Shown in pieces: positions 1 to 11,562 of a DNA stretch of 64,000 nt (position 1 is its first letter; every line of letters begins with the position of its first letter). Position numbers and translations under genes: made by a program. The notes under the pieces are model-generated. The model did not search any database. It was given only the letters and a program-made list of their open reading frames with translations, and was not told the origin of the DNA. The DNA comes from Pogona vitticeps (lineage: Eukaryota > Chordata > Lepidosauria > Squamata > Agamidae). The stretch lies in NCBI RefSeq assembly GCF_051106095.1, contig NC_135787.1:159968001-160032000 (forward strand), written 5' to 3'.

Positions 1-935
1 ATTTCGGGCCTCATTTAGAGGTTGCTCTATGCACTTCATTCTCGTTATGTTAAAGTTGGAGTGGGTATTATAGGCAATACTGGCTAGGGCTCTTGGCCTG
101 TTTTTCAGCAGCCCTTAGCATGTTCACCCCCATGTTATAGGAAGCTGTGGCTGGGAGCCAACTGAGAAGAGTGGCAGCATCAAAGCTGCCACTGGGGCTG
201 GGTAGGTGGTGCGCTGCCCAGCTGATGGGCAGTGAAGCCAGGCTGCTGCCTAGATTGCAGTGGATCTGGGCAGCTGCAAACACTAGCAGCTATTTATAAT
301 CACATGACTGTCACATGATTATAAATTAAATGAAATTACCTCAACGTATAGGGCAAGGTATGTCATCCATGTAATCAGGCTTACTGTTTCAGCACCAGGT
401 TCGAGAAGCAGAGGGTCACATAATAGCTAAGACTTTTTTGGGTAACTATCCAAATATATCAGTGTACATGGTGCTACAAAGCTCATAAGTTGACTCATCG
501 GGAGTCAAGAAGCTGGGAATGTAGGTGCCAGGCAAGCCTCATGGGGAAGTAGTTCATAAATTGAATGACACCACTGAAGAATCTCTTTTCCTTGTAGACA
601 CTAGGGATGTGCACTGTGAAAACGTTCATATTTGTTTTGAGTCTGGTTCTGGTGTGTGTGTGTCCTTTTATTATGTTTGTGTTTTTTGGTGCCCCATTCT
701 TGTTTAACATGAGAGGACTGCCTCTTTTTGCTTATTTTGTCTCATTCAGTCCATGAACATTTGCTCATCAGCATAGTCAGTTCTGGACTAGATGGTGCAG
801 GGATAAGGCAGCTTCAGAATACATTCATATGATCCAGTGAACCAGACGACTTGATCTAATTCATTACTGGCCTCTTTATTGTTTCATTATTTTCTACATT
901 CTTATAATCTCTAGTTTTGTTTTTTTAATCCACAG
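1..935. other. 5' flank or first intron of GPRC5A, no coding exon seen
   Basis: No coding exon was found. A polypyrimidine-rich stretch ending in CCACAG at 930-935 is the splice acceptor of the first coding exon, so at least one non-coding 5' exon and the promoter should lie upstream, inside this stretch or left of the window. At 604 the string TAGGGATGTGCA resembles the terminal repeat of squamate hAT-type MITEs, but no matching right end was found. Confidence 0.5.
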
Positions 936-963
936 CAATCCCACAGAACCACTCAGAGGCAAC

Positions 964-1876
964 ATGGCAACACCTCCAGGCTGCAGCAACATATCTTCTG
1001 ACTATTATTTCCTCTGTGACACCGAAGCTGCCTGGGGCATCATTCTGGAATCCTTTGCTACAGCTGGTGTGGTTACCGCATTCATCCTCACATTAGTGCT
1101 CCTTTTTCTTATCTGTAAAGTCCAAGATAACACAAAAAGAAGCCTGGTCCCTATTCAGTTCCTCTTCCTTCTGGGCACTCTAGGAATCTTTGGCCTCACT
1201 TTTGCCTTCATCATAAAGATGAACGAGGGAACTGGCCCCACCCGCTTTTTCCTTTTTGGAGTCCTCTTTGCCCTCTGCTTTGCCTGTCTTCTTGCCCATG
1301 CCTTTGACCTCGTCAAGCTAGTGAGAGGAAGACGCCCACTGTCTGCATGGATGTTGCTGGTTATCACCATCGGCTTGAGTACTGTGCAAATAATTATAGC
1401 CATACAATATGTAGCCATCAATATTGGAAACCTAAAAGGCCCCAAGATGGATGACAGAAGACGTAATGATTTTGTTTTGCTTCTGATCTACATGCTTTTT
1501 CTGATGGCCTTGCTATTTGTAGTTTCAATGTGTGTGTTCTGCGGGTCGTACAGAAGATGGAAGAGGCATGGTGTACACATATTCCTCACCATCTTGGTCT
1601 CCATAGGCATCTGGGTGGCATGGATCACTATGTTGATGAGAGGCAACACAGATTTAGAGAAACGACCACAGTGGGATGATCCTGTTATCAGTATTGCTCT
1701 GGTTGCAAATGGCTGGGCTTTCCTGATTTTGTACGCAATTCCTGAACTCTGTTTCCTCACCAGTCCACAAAAGCCTGGGGACTACCCTCCAGAGAATAGT
1801 TTCTGTCAGCCTAAAGTTTTGAAGAAAACCTATGGAGTAGAGAATGAAGCCTATGCTCCAGAAGACAACACACAAG
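964..1876 (+). CDS. GPRC5A: GPRC5A main coding exon (all seven helices)
   Basis: The exon starts at 936 after CCACAG, with 28 bases of 5' untranslated sequence before the ATG at 964. It ends in CACAAG with donor GTATGA at 1877. It is 913 coding bases long and leaves phase 1. The frame stays open past the donor to 1908, but those nine extra residues do not match the family, so the donor is preferred. Confidence 0.95.
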
Positions 1877-4800
1877 GTATGAGAAACCATTATGCTATCT
1901 GTAGCTGAGCTGTGGGATTGGCAAGTGCTTTGTGTGAAGAAGAAAGCGTGCCTTTGATGAGTTGAAAAATAATTGGGTCGTTTCAGGAACAGAACTGAAC
2001 AGAGCAAAAGTAGCTTGAGGCTTTTCCCTAGGACAGCTTCCCATGCTCCCATTTGAGGTTGTGAAGTGCAAACAAGGACCACATATGAAGTACTGCTGGA
2101 TGCCCTTGAGCCATAATTGGATGGCCAGCCTCCTGGTAGTTCCTGTTATGCTGGCCCATTGGTAGACATGATGAAAACAGGGGAAAGAAGCTGAAAAGCC
2201 ACCGCTCATTTATTTGTTCATTTTTGCCATTCATCATTTGCCTGACAAGGGTAATCAGCCTTGATTAGAGGGTGAAGTCAGAAAGCCAGATCAAAGTGTC
2301 ATGGAAATCAAAGCAGAAAACCAACTGGAAATTAATTAATTACACTTATGTATGTGACAAATAACAATGGCTGAGATCCTGGTAATTAATTACTTATACT
2401 TACCAATAAGACAAATGACAATGGCTGAGATCCTGTTGCTTAGCATTGTACTTGCAGCTAGAGTAAGGTAAAGGTTCCCCTTGACATTTAGTCCAGTCGT
2501 GTCCAACTCTAGGGCGCGGTGCTCATCCCCGTTTTCAAGCCATAGAGCCAGCGTTTGTCCGAAGACAGTTTCCGTCGTCATGTGGCCAGTGCGACTAGAC
2601 ACAGAATGCCATTACCTTCCCACCAAGGTGGTACCTATTTATCTACTCACATTTTTACATGCTTTCGAACTGCTAGGTTGGCAGGAGCTGGGACAAGCGA
2701 TGGACGCTCACTCCGTCACATGGATTCAATCTTACAACTGCTGGTCTTCTGACCTTGTAGCACAGAGGCTTCTGTGGTTTAACCTGCAGCTAGAGTAGGC
2801 CCACTGAATTGACAGAACTTACAGAAGAGTTGACTCACCAAATCCCCACTGATTCAATGGGCCTACTCTAGTTGTGATATACTATACTAATTTCAGTTAG
2901 TATGTCTTTTTGATATAATAAAAACAGTTAGATGACTTAGAATTTTAGAAATAACCCCAAACTACTGTTTCTTCATAGAAAGAAGGGGCACCTCCTTCTT
3001 TAATATTTCTTTTTCATTCCCTGCTATACCATCACACAAACGTAGCATAGATAAATGAATATTTGGCCTCAAATCAAGTTTCTGCTAGCTTAAATTTGTT
3101 CACAATGATAAACAGTGTATCCATTGAGTAATTAGGTACTGTTGTGTTTGGCTAATTTACCAGTTCAACTTTGCAACTTTAAGGCAATTTCTTGCTCCAA
3201 TGAACCTAATTTTTTAAATTATTGATCCAATATGTAGATCATCCCAGAGTGACACAGTGATAGTTGAAGTTTTTTTTTAGTGTGCAAAGATATATCAACA
3301 GTAGACCCATATTCTGAGCATATAGTAATGTACAATATAGGTACAGAAGTAATGGCACATCTGAAAGTAGCCGCACAAAGTCATGGGAACATTCATTCAG
3401 GTCTTGGCAAGAATCCCAAGCCATAATTATTAGAAGTACTGAGGTGACTGTGCCTCAAATCCAGTAGTTAGAACAGATCCTCTAAATAAACTGCCGAATG
3501 CTAAATTGATACTTATACAAGTCTCATTTGTTCAGTGGTTCTGTTCAGGTTAGGACTAGCAATTTGATTTTAATGGCATTAATTCCTTCTAGATTTCTTA
3601 TAGGGATTATTTATGTAGAGATCCATGTAGAGAGACATTTTTGTGGTAGCTAGCATGTAATTGTATGCACGATTACATGGAAGTAAGTTTCTTTGTTTAT
3701 TGGGGATTGATTCTTAATTATGCAAGTAAAAGATTGCGGTTGGTTATTTAGTACATGTATCCACATCGTGTAGTGAGGCAAGCATTATCAAGAACCTGGA
3801 ATATGGAGCAGCGGAGATCTGTGATATTTGTTTTGTCATGACTGTCTAAACATGGATGCCAAAACCATACACTGTATTGGATATGAAAGTAGGCCACTGA
3901 TTGTATATAACCAAATTGAGTCTTCTTTGCTTATGATATCAATCTACTGACTTTCTTTTCTTTTCTTTCTTTTTTAAGGAAGCAGAGATGGCTCGTATGT
4001 GCCTTATTCAACTCACTTCCAACTGGAGGTAAACAAACTTTCATTTTAAAGTATTTGTTACAATGCAGCCTCTTTAACCAAATAGCTTAAAAGCAAATTC
4101 CAAAAATGTTTTGAATGACCAGACATCAAAGGGGAGCCATACAGAACTTAGGCAAGATTACATTGGCTTAAGGCTGTGTCAGATATTGCGTGCTCTATCA
4201 GAGGGGGTAGAGTTCCTCATCACCATCTCCAAGTTCATCCTTGTTTGCTGGAAATTAGCATAGATTCCAGGATACAGTACTGGGACTTACCAGGATTCAC
4301 TTCTACAAACTGAACCTTAAAAATCACTTCTCCATTCCTCTCTTCTCCATATAATAAAACTTCCTCTCCACTAAAAAAAACCCAACCCCCTAAAAAAAAT
4401 CCTCTGAAATCCTTTAAAAATATTTTATTTTATTTAAAAAACACACACACAACCTACCAGTGCCTACCAGAGCTTACCTTAGGGAGCTTGGGACTTTCCT
4501 TCTGGAACTTCTCCCCACTTCTCTTCAGAGAACATCTTGAACTCTATTTTTTTTTAAAAAACTAAAAAACACACACCACAGTTCCTGCTGGGGCTTCTGC
4601 TCTGTAGCTGTCTGTGTACAAAATACAGTCAATCCTTTTCAGCAGAGAAGCTGTCATAGCACTAAACTCTGCCCCCCAAGAAGAAAGAAAGAAATCACAC
4701 CTTCCAGGAGGGGCAAAAAAAGAGCATGTAGTCTTGGAATTTCTTACTCTTTCTCACTGTTTGAAACAAGACATATCTTGCATTATCTGGATGGTGGGAA

Positions 4801-6277
4801 AAATACAAATACCATAGGCACATAAGTAGGTACTTTCTCTGGAAGAACTCAGAGAAAGCTAGACTGCTTTTGATAAAAGTGATAAAGGCAGCAGGTGCTC
4901 ACTTTGTATGTGAAAAGCCAAGTGTTACTCTGTGTAAAAGAAACATTGTGAGACAGGTTAACAGGCTTTAACCAAATATGAGATGTAGATCCCTCCCTAC
5001 CACATGGTTTAAGATTTAGACCACTGCACCAAGTATTCTCATGTGAGCACTTCTGGAATGAAAGGTGACATTTTGTGGGCAGTGTATATTCCCTAAGTGC
5101 CATTTCACCGGGCTTTCCACAGCCCCAGTTTCTACAGCTGCGATTTCCTGACTATGCCTAGAAAAGTAGCCAATCAGAAAATTTATAGAAAGTATCTTCT
5201 TGACATCACTGCTGATAATACTGAGGGCAAATCGAGTGAAGTTGGAGGGAAATCAGGGCTAATTTGCTCTTAGATGTTTGAAAGTGTGTTTGGTCATAGG
5301 GGCAACTACACCAGCAAATAATACTTTAAAGGAATAGCCCCAGGACTGAGATGGTCAGATTCATAGCATTTTCTGTAGACAATGTGATGTACAAGTCAAT
5401 ATGAATCAGCCCAATCCAATTATTTTTTCATTCACCCTGGGGCCTCTACTTTTCTTCTTGTGAATACATTTGTGTTGGCTCAGGCAGTGTGATTGCTTGT
5501 GCCAATGCATATAGTTTCAGATCATTCTTTGGAGGAGTCCATAGTTCTTCTCTTTCAAGCCATTCCACCTACACCATCAGTGAGGCAGAGCAGCAGACCT
5601 GTTTAGATGGAAAGCCAGGTATCACTTGAATCCTCTCCTCCCCTAACTTGGTACATAGGGTTTTCCTGTTTTCTTCTTCTCTTCTTTTCCCATTCCATTT
5701 TTAAAAGAACAAAGGAAAAAAAGAGCTAGGTGTTAGCATAGAGTGAGGAAGAAATTGCTAATCAGTATTTCTTTGAAGCTTGTTAAAGTAGCTGTGCTGT
5801 AGTCGTGCCTCCTGCAGATCTGGATGGCCACAGCAGCGCTACATTAACAAGCTCCAAGCAAGGCTGATTGCCAATTTCTCTCTCTCTCTCTCTGCTGTTT
5901 CCTCTTTCCTAAAGTGAATTCACTTGGGGAAACCTGACTTCCTGGGTGCAACTTCATAGCAAATCTATTTGCATTTTTTCCTGTTAATTGCACCCTAAAA
6001 CAGGCAAAAGAGGGGAGAGGGATACAATAATCCATTGTGCTGAAGCTTCAAATGAGGAGCATGTAGTAGGAGAGGAGGGGTGGGGAATGATTACACTGCA
6101 AACATTTTCACTACCATTTTGCAGCACCAATGAAAAATCTAGATATATTTAATCTTAAAACATCATAATTATAATTTCTTTCCTTTTCAGAAGCTTGAGC
6201 CTCAACAGGATTTCTCCATTCCACGGCCCAAACCCCGGCCCAGCCCATACCAAGGGTATTCTGGAGGCGTCCATTAA
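964..6277 (+). CDS. GPRC5A: GPRC5A, orphan class C G-protein-coupled receptor (retinoic acid-induced 3), complete coding region in three exons
   Basis: Coding exons 964-1876, 3979-4028 and 6191-6277 join in phases 1 and 0 and give 349 residues; human GPRC5A has 357. The product is a plasma-membrane orphan receptor of the retinoic-acid-inducible GPRC5 group, which lacks the large ligand-binding ectodomain of other class C receptors. The N-terminus is short (about 27 residues, cysteines C7 and C18, an N-glycosylation sequon at N9) and has no signal peptide. Seven hydrophobic helices lie at roughly 28-51, 64-84, 95-117, 129-151, 170-192, 204-225 and 241-264. Family signatures include QFLFLLGTLGIFGLTFAFII, GPTRFFLFG and QWDDP. 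The cytoplasmic tail keeps the GVENEAY motif, YVPYSTHFQLE, and a proline-rich end with SPYQGY. The tail motifs mark it as GPRC5A rather than GPRC5D. The first ATG after the acceptor at 935 is used. It faces GPRC5D tail-to-tail. All splice sites are GT-AG by eye; transcript support is not available here. Confidence 0.95.
2334..2440. repeat. imperfect tandem duplication, unit about 55 bp
   Basis: The string ACAATGGCTGAGATCCTG occurs twice (about 2363 and 2417), each preceded by a similar AATTA/ACTTAT/ACAAAT context, so a unit of roughly 55 bp has been duplicated in tandem with some changes. Confidence 0.7.
2466..2784 (-). mobile_element. Sauria-type SINE (tRNA-derived head, BovB-like tail), minus orientation
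   Basis: On the minus strand the element runs from a tRNA-like head to a tail ending in AACCTTTACC, the typical Sauria SINE 3' end. It is flanked by a 13-bp direct repeat TGCAGCTAGAGTA at 2453-2465 and 2785-2797. The extreme 5' end (about 12 bases) present in the copy at 11 kb is absent or merged with the duplication. The segment at 2495-2510 is the reverse complement of AGAGTTGGACACGACT, found in the BovB 3' end at 24692-24707. Confidence 0.9.
2792..2872. repeat. short inverted-repeat motif
   Basis: AGAGTAGGCCCACTGAATT at 2792-2810 is nearly the reverse complement of ATTCAATGGGCCTACTCT about 2854-2871. This looks like a remnant of a short palindromic interspersed repeat. Its left arm overlaps the right target duplication of the neighbouring SINE. 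Confidence 0.5.
3979..4028 (+). CDS. GPRC5A: GPRC5A small cytoplasmic-tail exon
   Basis: This is a 50-base exon between TTTTTTAAG and donor GTAAAC. Entering in phase 1 and leaving in phase 0, it encodes GSRDGSYVPYSTHFQLE, matching the human tail segment with the YxxYSTHFQL core. Two tyrosines (residues 311 and 314) keep the spacing of the human phosphorylated pair Y317/Y320. Confidence 0.93.
4029..6190 (+). other. GPRC5A intron between coding exons 2 and 3
   Basis: The intron runs from donor GTAAAC to acceptor TCCTTTTCAG. It contains A-rich low-complexity DNA at about 4370-4460 and a short (TC)n run at 5879-5893. No exon or recognisable mobile element was seen in the rest. Confidence 0.75.
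6191..6277 (+). CDS. GPRC5A: GPRC5A last coding exon
   Basis: The exon starts after TCCTTTTCAG in phase 0 and encodes 28 residues up to TAA at 6275-6277. It contains QQDFSIPRPKPRPSPYQGY followed by SGGVH, aligning with the human C-terminal QKEFSIPRAHAWPSPYKDY. The SPYxxY tyrosine pair (residues 341 and 344) matches human Y347/Y350. The proline-rich RPKPRPSP stretch is a possible SH3-type ligand. Confidence 0.93.
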   Translation, partial: KLEPQQDFSIPRPKPRPSPYQGYSGGVH

Positions 6278-8863
6278 AAACCTCTACAAAGAACACAAGA
6301 GAAGCAATACCAGGTTGGCTGAGGTGCTGTGGAACCATGCTGGATATGCCAATGCTTCTGTTTTAGGAAATCAGGGACACAGCTCAGCAGTGCAGTGGAT
6401 GAAGGAGAATTAATTTTTCCTCCTGATTGCCTTTTTGTTCATCTCTGAATAAGTGACACTTTATCCTTCTTCATTCATCATATCCCTTCATTCAATGAAT
6501 CTCCATTGTCCTTTTCAGATATATCCCCTCAAACAATTACAGTTGCCCTGGCCCCACATAGGCTCTCAGGTTCATTAGAATGATGATCATCCTAGATTTT
6601 TAGTCATGTAGAATACTGTGCATCTAGCTAGACCAAGATGGAGGATAGAGAGCCAGTTGGTGCAGCCACATGTTCTCCCTCATGTGATTGCAGTTGCATA
6701 GGAGGTAATTGCCCAAATAGGGCTGATGGCTTCTTTCCATTCCATGAGACTCCTTTATTTTTAGCAATTTGTCCTACCTTATTTTTCTTCATGATGTGAT
6801 GGAAATTAGGAACAAATACCTAGTTTAGTCCCAAAACTTCTTAAACAGAATGAGACTTCTCGGTGATTACTCTGTTTTTGCCTAGGCCACATCTCTGAAT
6901 CATCTATGTTCACGTATGTTATTTCCCCCTCCTTTTCTTTCTGAAGCATTGGAATTAGTGACAATATTCAGTGCTCCCAAGTAATTCTGGGAATTGTAGT
7001 TCCTAGAAAGTAGTAGTTCCGAGCTCTGCATTCCTTGGCTGTTCTGGTAAACTACAATCTGGAGCAATTCTGACCCAGTTTTAGACGCACACCCTCTCTC
7101 TACATAAGCTGTGGTTAGGAAGCCATGAAGAGTTTCTGATAGGTTCTAATTTAAGTGCTTGGTTGATACTAAAGTCATTGTAACAAGTCCAAACTCATCT
7201 TAGGCCTCTCCTCAGCATTTTCATATCCTGAGTCCTTGAAAAGTCTTACAATGACTTCTTTCTATCTGTGGGTGGCTATCTGTGAATTGTCATAGTAACT
7301 GAACTAGAATACCTCTTTCATTGAAGTATACAGATAAGTCATCAGGCAATCCGAACTGTCTTACTAGCACTAGATGACCATCCTTGATTTCATCAGACTG
7401 AAGGCCTTTCTTTAGTCATCTTTCCCCCAAACAACACTCAGTACTAAGACTGTTACATACGGACCATGACAGAGAAAGACATCCTCTGTTCATCCCTGCT
7501 GTCTAGCAACCAGAAGCATATATATGGAGACTCTATTTTTAGTCATCATACCATTGTGGGATTGATGTGTACAATTTCCTTTAAAATCATTCACATTAGT
7601 GGGGTGGGGATCCACCCTATGTACCCTCCTTTACATGTGGAAACTCCCAGACCCTGTCCTTGGTATCTCATTGATAAAAGATTCAGGTAGCAGCAGCTGA
7701 TGGAGAAGCCCCTTTTGCCAAAACCTGAGGCCCTGGCATGGGCCCTTCTGATGTCATGGGGTGGAGTAGGCAAGGTTTGGCTGCCAGCAGAACATGCATA
7801 TAAACATCTTTGCACTGAGCCATTGAGCCAGCTGCAAATGGGTGGAAATGTGTGCCCAGGCTTCAAAAACACTTCACACCCAAAAATGAGCTCTGAAATT
7901 CTTCTCTGCCCCCTCCCCCCACCGACACCTGGAGAAGCACAGCAATTGCATAAGCCTGGCAGCCTTAGTGAGGAACATGTATGAGATCAAGAGAGGAGTT
8001 GGTGAAACAAAGGAGCACACTAAATGCCGATCCTCACAGGCATTCTCTTTACTGATTTATAAATCTCCATCACAGGCACAATTCAGATCCTTGTCGCCAG
8101 CATGTGTTGCCTGTGGATGCGATCCTTGGCTCTCTGCTGTGTCAACAGCTCAGTATGAGATCCCTATCCTGCCATGTATGTGTAATACACAAAGATAAAC
8201 ATTAAATGATCCATATGCAAGCGTGCCATGTTAACAGCCAACAGTGAATTATTGGTGGAAAACATGAAATGAAATGGAGTGAAACTTGTAATATACCACA
8301 TTAAACTCTAACGAGGCATAGACGTTATAGGGCTTTGATTTGTCATTAACACTTTAGCTTGGGAGTCTGGAATGAATAATGCAGAGATGTGGGGAAAAGA
8401 AAAGAAACTGAGGAAGTGAAGATGGGAGTGAGATCTAAACTGCTAAGGCAGCAATCCTGTACCTATACACCCCAGAGTACGTTGCACTGAACTCAGTGGG
8501 AGTTTAAGTAAAGTGTGGCAGAGAAAGAAAAACAGGCAGTAAAAAACGTATTTTTATTGCAAGCCCTTTCAGAAAATCACTTCAGATTCTAGTGAAAAAG
8601 TTGTAAAGCTAGCTCAGGAAAAAAAAAAAAGCACAATCCAACCAAATTCAGCCTCCTTTATATCCTATTGCTTTTAGTGGAAGAGTTAGGCCTGTGATTT
8701 ATCTTTGTCTCACTGAAATCAACTGAAAGTTCAAATGCTGGATTTTGCCCTTAAGTCTGTGAGATGGGAGTGTTAAAGTTTTTGCTTGTGTGCTTGTAAC
8801 TACCTATATTATAATATTTATTTGTTTATTTTGCATAATACATTAAGCATGTGGTTAAATAAA
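6278..8863 (+). other. probable GPRC5A 3' untranslated region
   Basis: No gene follows the stop. The human gene has a 3' untranslated region of several kilobases, and the first canonical AATAAA with a T/GT-rich follow-on is at 8858-8863. Small repeat scraps lie inside: a CTGGGAATTGTAGTT motif near 6989, and a CAGCAATCCT...ACTCAGTGGGA motif at 8453-8505, both seen widely in reptile genomes. The extent is inference. Confidence 0.4.
8858..8863 (+). promoter_or_regulatory. candidate poly(A) signal for GPRC5A
   Basis: AATAAA is followed within 20-45 bases by TATTGTGTGTTGATAG and TTTTTTCTTTT, a plausible downstream GU/U-rich element. A weaker ATTAAA lies near 8204. Neither is proven. Confidence 0.3.
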
Positions 8864-10983
8864 TAATTATATATATTGTGTGTTGATAGTTTTTTCTTTT
8901 ATTAATGCTTTTTAAAATGAAAGATACTCGTTCTGCACTCTGAATATGGAGCATAACAAGCTTTCTATATTTAAGGTTATAATCGGCCATATCTGAAGCA
9001 CTATCTTCCACAGAGTATCACCCTGCTAAAATCCTTTCAAAATTTTCCTTCAACTCTCTTTATTTCAGTGCCCATCAATATACACACCATACAAGTATCA
9101 ACTTAGCAAAGCACCTCCAGCACATTTGAGTCCTGTATATGTTTCAGGTGTGTGGTATGTGCATTCATAAAGGCATCCATATGTGGGTGATTAGAAATTC
9201 TAAAATTATGCAGAGAAAATAGCATACTGACTGGAGGCAAATAAGGAACCGTTTTGAGAGACGCCAGGATCAGATTTGAACAAAAAGATACAGAAAATAA
9301 ACAAGAGCGAAAAACAATAGAATGAGGAAGTGGAATAGAAGAGATAAAAAGATAGGTTGCCTGGAAGAGTATATATAAAAAGGAGAGAAAAATAAAGCAA
9401 AGAAATGCACTTATTGACTATGACACTGAATGCACAAAAGAAGCCAATGTCAACCTGATGTCATACTTCAGCTTGACTTCATTTTTTTCAGATATTGCTA
9501 TATCATCCTACCACCACCACTCCTGCAGTGCTCTACTGCACGAACAACCCCTATTTCTGAAAGCAGATCTCTTCTATGAATGCTTCTAAACCTTAACAAC
9601 CCAATATTTAACCCTTTCTGATCTTTTAGTCTTTTTTTTTTTTGCTTTATACTTTGCAATGATGAAAAAGGGAGCTAATGTCTCTCATTCCAGCTTTTCA
9701 CCATTACTATAAAGTTACTGTTACATCTTAGCAAGACCTTAGCTATATTGATGGCAAATTCTGGGAGATATAGTCCAAAATACTAAGATTTCCATGTTCC
9801 CCCTGTTATATTTCCATTGTGGATGTTTAAGTTGCCACCTTTGGAAAATGAGGCTCTTGCCTCTGAACAGCCCTATAGTGCCCAATTTCTGACTGATTTA
9901 TGGAGAATTTTTTTACTAGGTGGTTCCTTCCACCTCCACCTAGCAATCCCCATGCAATCAAATGAAGCGATAAATATGTTTCTTCCTCCTGCTTTGTTTG
10001 AGGTTAAAGGAAAACAACAGATCCTTGTTATCAAGGCTACGAATATATTTCCTTCAGAGTTTCCTCCCACCACTTGAAAGAAACATTCCATAAATTGGCT
10101 TATTTGACTGAAACAGTTTTGGCTCTATTAAGGAGCAATATGATATAAGCAGGATTAAGTCAGTAATCTTAAATACACTTGGCAGGAAAGACATCTTTTG
10201 GAACATTGTGAGGTTTACTTTTGAGTAAATCCAGTTTAGCCAACAAAGCTAGAGGTATGCAAGTGTTAGTTGTTTGCAGATCATACAACAGTTGCACCGT
10301 TGGCTATGATATAGAGCTATATATTAATATACCCTTCAGGACAGTCTTTCATGTTTTGCTTTGAGTATGCACCATTGCTTGTTTTCTTCCTTCTGCTTCT
10401 CCCTGTCAAGGGCCTCCCAATATTTTGCCCTCCATGTGATCTTTCCTGCTTCAAATCTCACCTTCCATGCCCATGTCTTTGTGTGTGACTGTGTCGTCCT
10501 CTCTTCCCCATGCAATGTTTTGAAGTCACCCTGCTTCTTTCCCCACCCTGAAAGTCAACATGTTGCTATGAATGATCAAAAGTTTCGAAGGAAACTGGTG
10601 TTTGCTTTCCTCTTTACTGTGGTGATTAACACAGAGCCCTGCCCCTCCCATTTTAAAGCACTTGGGCGTGACGGATGCGAAAAAGGGCTGCTGGTTTTTT
10701 CAGCATTTTCCACCCAGCACAAAATATTGGGCTAAGTCCCAGTGTTGGGTAACAGCAGTGAACAAATCCAGCTGCTATAGGTTCAAATCTCAAGGAATCA
10801 GAAATACTTTAGGCTGAAATCTCAGATGTATGGATTTCGTTCAGATCTCTGACAGGATTACATCGCAACAACACTCAGTTATAGTTAGGAAACTCTAAGG
10901 GCAGGCAAGCAATGTGCAGCAAAAAAATGCTAGTGGGTATACCACTCTTTTATCAATAATTATACTCAAAATATGGTTGCATA
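8864..10983. other. intergenic, nothing recognised
   Basis: AT-rich sequence with short open frames that show no family resemblance. A CTGGGAGATATAGTCC scrap near 9759 belongs to a common short interspersed motif. Confidence 0.5.
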
Positions 10984-11562
10984 TCATGTTTCCCCGAAAA
11001 TAGGTAAAGGTAAAGGTTCCCCTTGACATTTTTAGTTCAGTCGTGTCCAACTCCTGTTTTCAAGCTGTAGAGCCAGCGCTTGTCCGAAGACAGTTTCTGT
11101 TGCCACGTGGCCAGCGTGACGAGGAAACGCTGTTTTACCTTCCCACTGTAGTGGTACCTATTTATCTACTCGCATTTGCATGCTTTCGAACTGCTAGGTT
11201 GGCAGGAGCTGGGACAAAGCAATGGGAGCTCACTCCGTCGCATGGATTTGATCTTACGACTGCTGGTCTTCTGACCCTGCAGCACAGGCTTCTGCGGTTT
11301 AGTCCACAGCGCCACCCTGTCCCCGAATATAAGAGTCTTACCGGTATATTAATTTTTGCTCCAGAAAACGCTTTAGGGCTTATTTTCAGGAGATATTTTA
11401 TTTTATAGTCCTGTCCTCTTTTTCTGGTTGCTGCACAAGGGTGGAGGGTGGGTTTTCATTTAACCGGGGCTTATTTTTGGGTTAGGGCTTATATTATGAG
11501 TATCCTGAAAAATCATACTAGGGCTTATTTTCAGGTTAAGTCTTATTTTTGGGGAAACAGGG
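10984..11562. mobile_element. short DNA transposon (MITE) with GTTTCCCCGAAAATA-type termini, interrupted by a SINE
   Basis: The left end ATGTTTCCCCGAAAATA and the right end, read on the other strand (CCCTGTTTCCCCAAAAATAAG), form terminal inverted repeats. The interior repeats GGGCTTATTTT several times. A Sauria SINE sits at 11003-11316 close to the left terminus. The superfamily was not decided because no clean target duplication could be read. Confidence 0.7.
11003..11316 (-). mobile_element. Sauria-type SINE, minus orientation, inside the MITE
   Basis: On the minus strand it starts GGTGGCGCTGTGGACTAAAC (tRNA A-box region) and ends CCTTTACCTTTACC. The 314-bp copy is full length. The flanks (TGTTTCCCCGAAAATA at 10987-11002 and CTGTCCCCGAATATA at 11317-11331) are imperfect copies of the MITE terminus and act as the target duplication. 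Confidence 0.9.

Larger units (their letters stand above)
1877..3978 (+). other. GPRC5A intron between coding exons 1 and 2
   Basis: This intron has donor GTATGA and acceptor TTTTTTAAG. It holds a small local duplication at 2334-2440, a Sauria SINE at 2466-2784, and a short inverted-repeat motif at 2792-2872. The rest is AT-rich unique-looking sequence with no further exon seen. Confidence 0.8.

Noticed and set aside
1877-1908. GPRC5A ending at the stop at 1908 without further exons
   Set aside because: The nine residues after the donor do not match the family, while two downstream exons restore the conserved tail in phase.
10361-10735. 124-codon plus-strand open frame
   Set aside because: No recognisable domain, no splice or start context, AT-rich intergenic setting.
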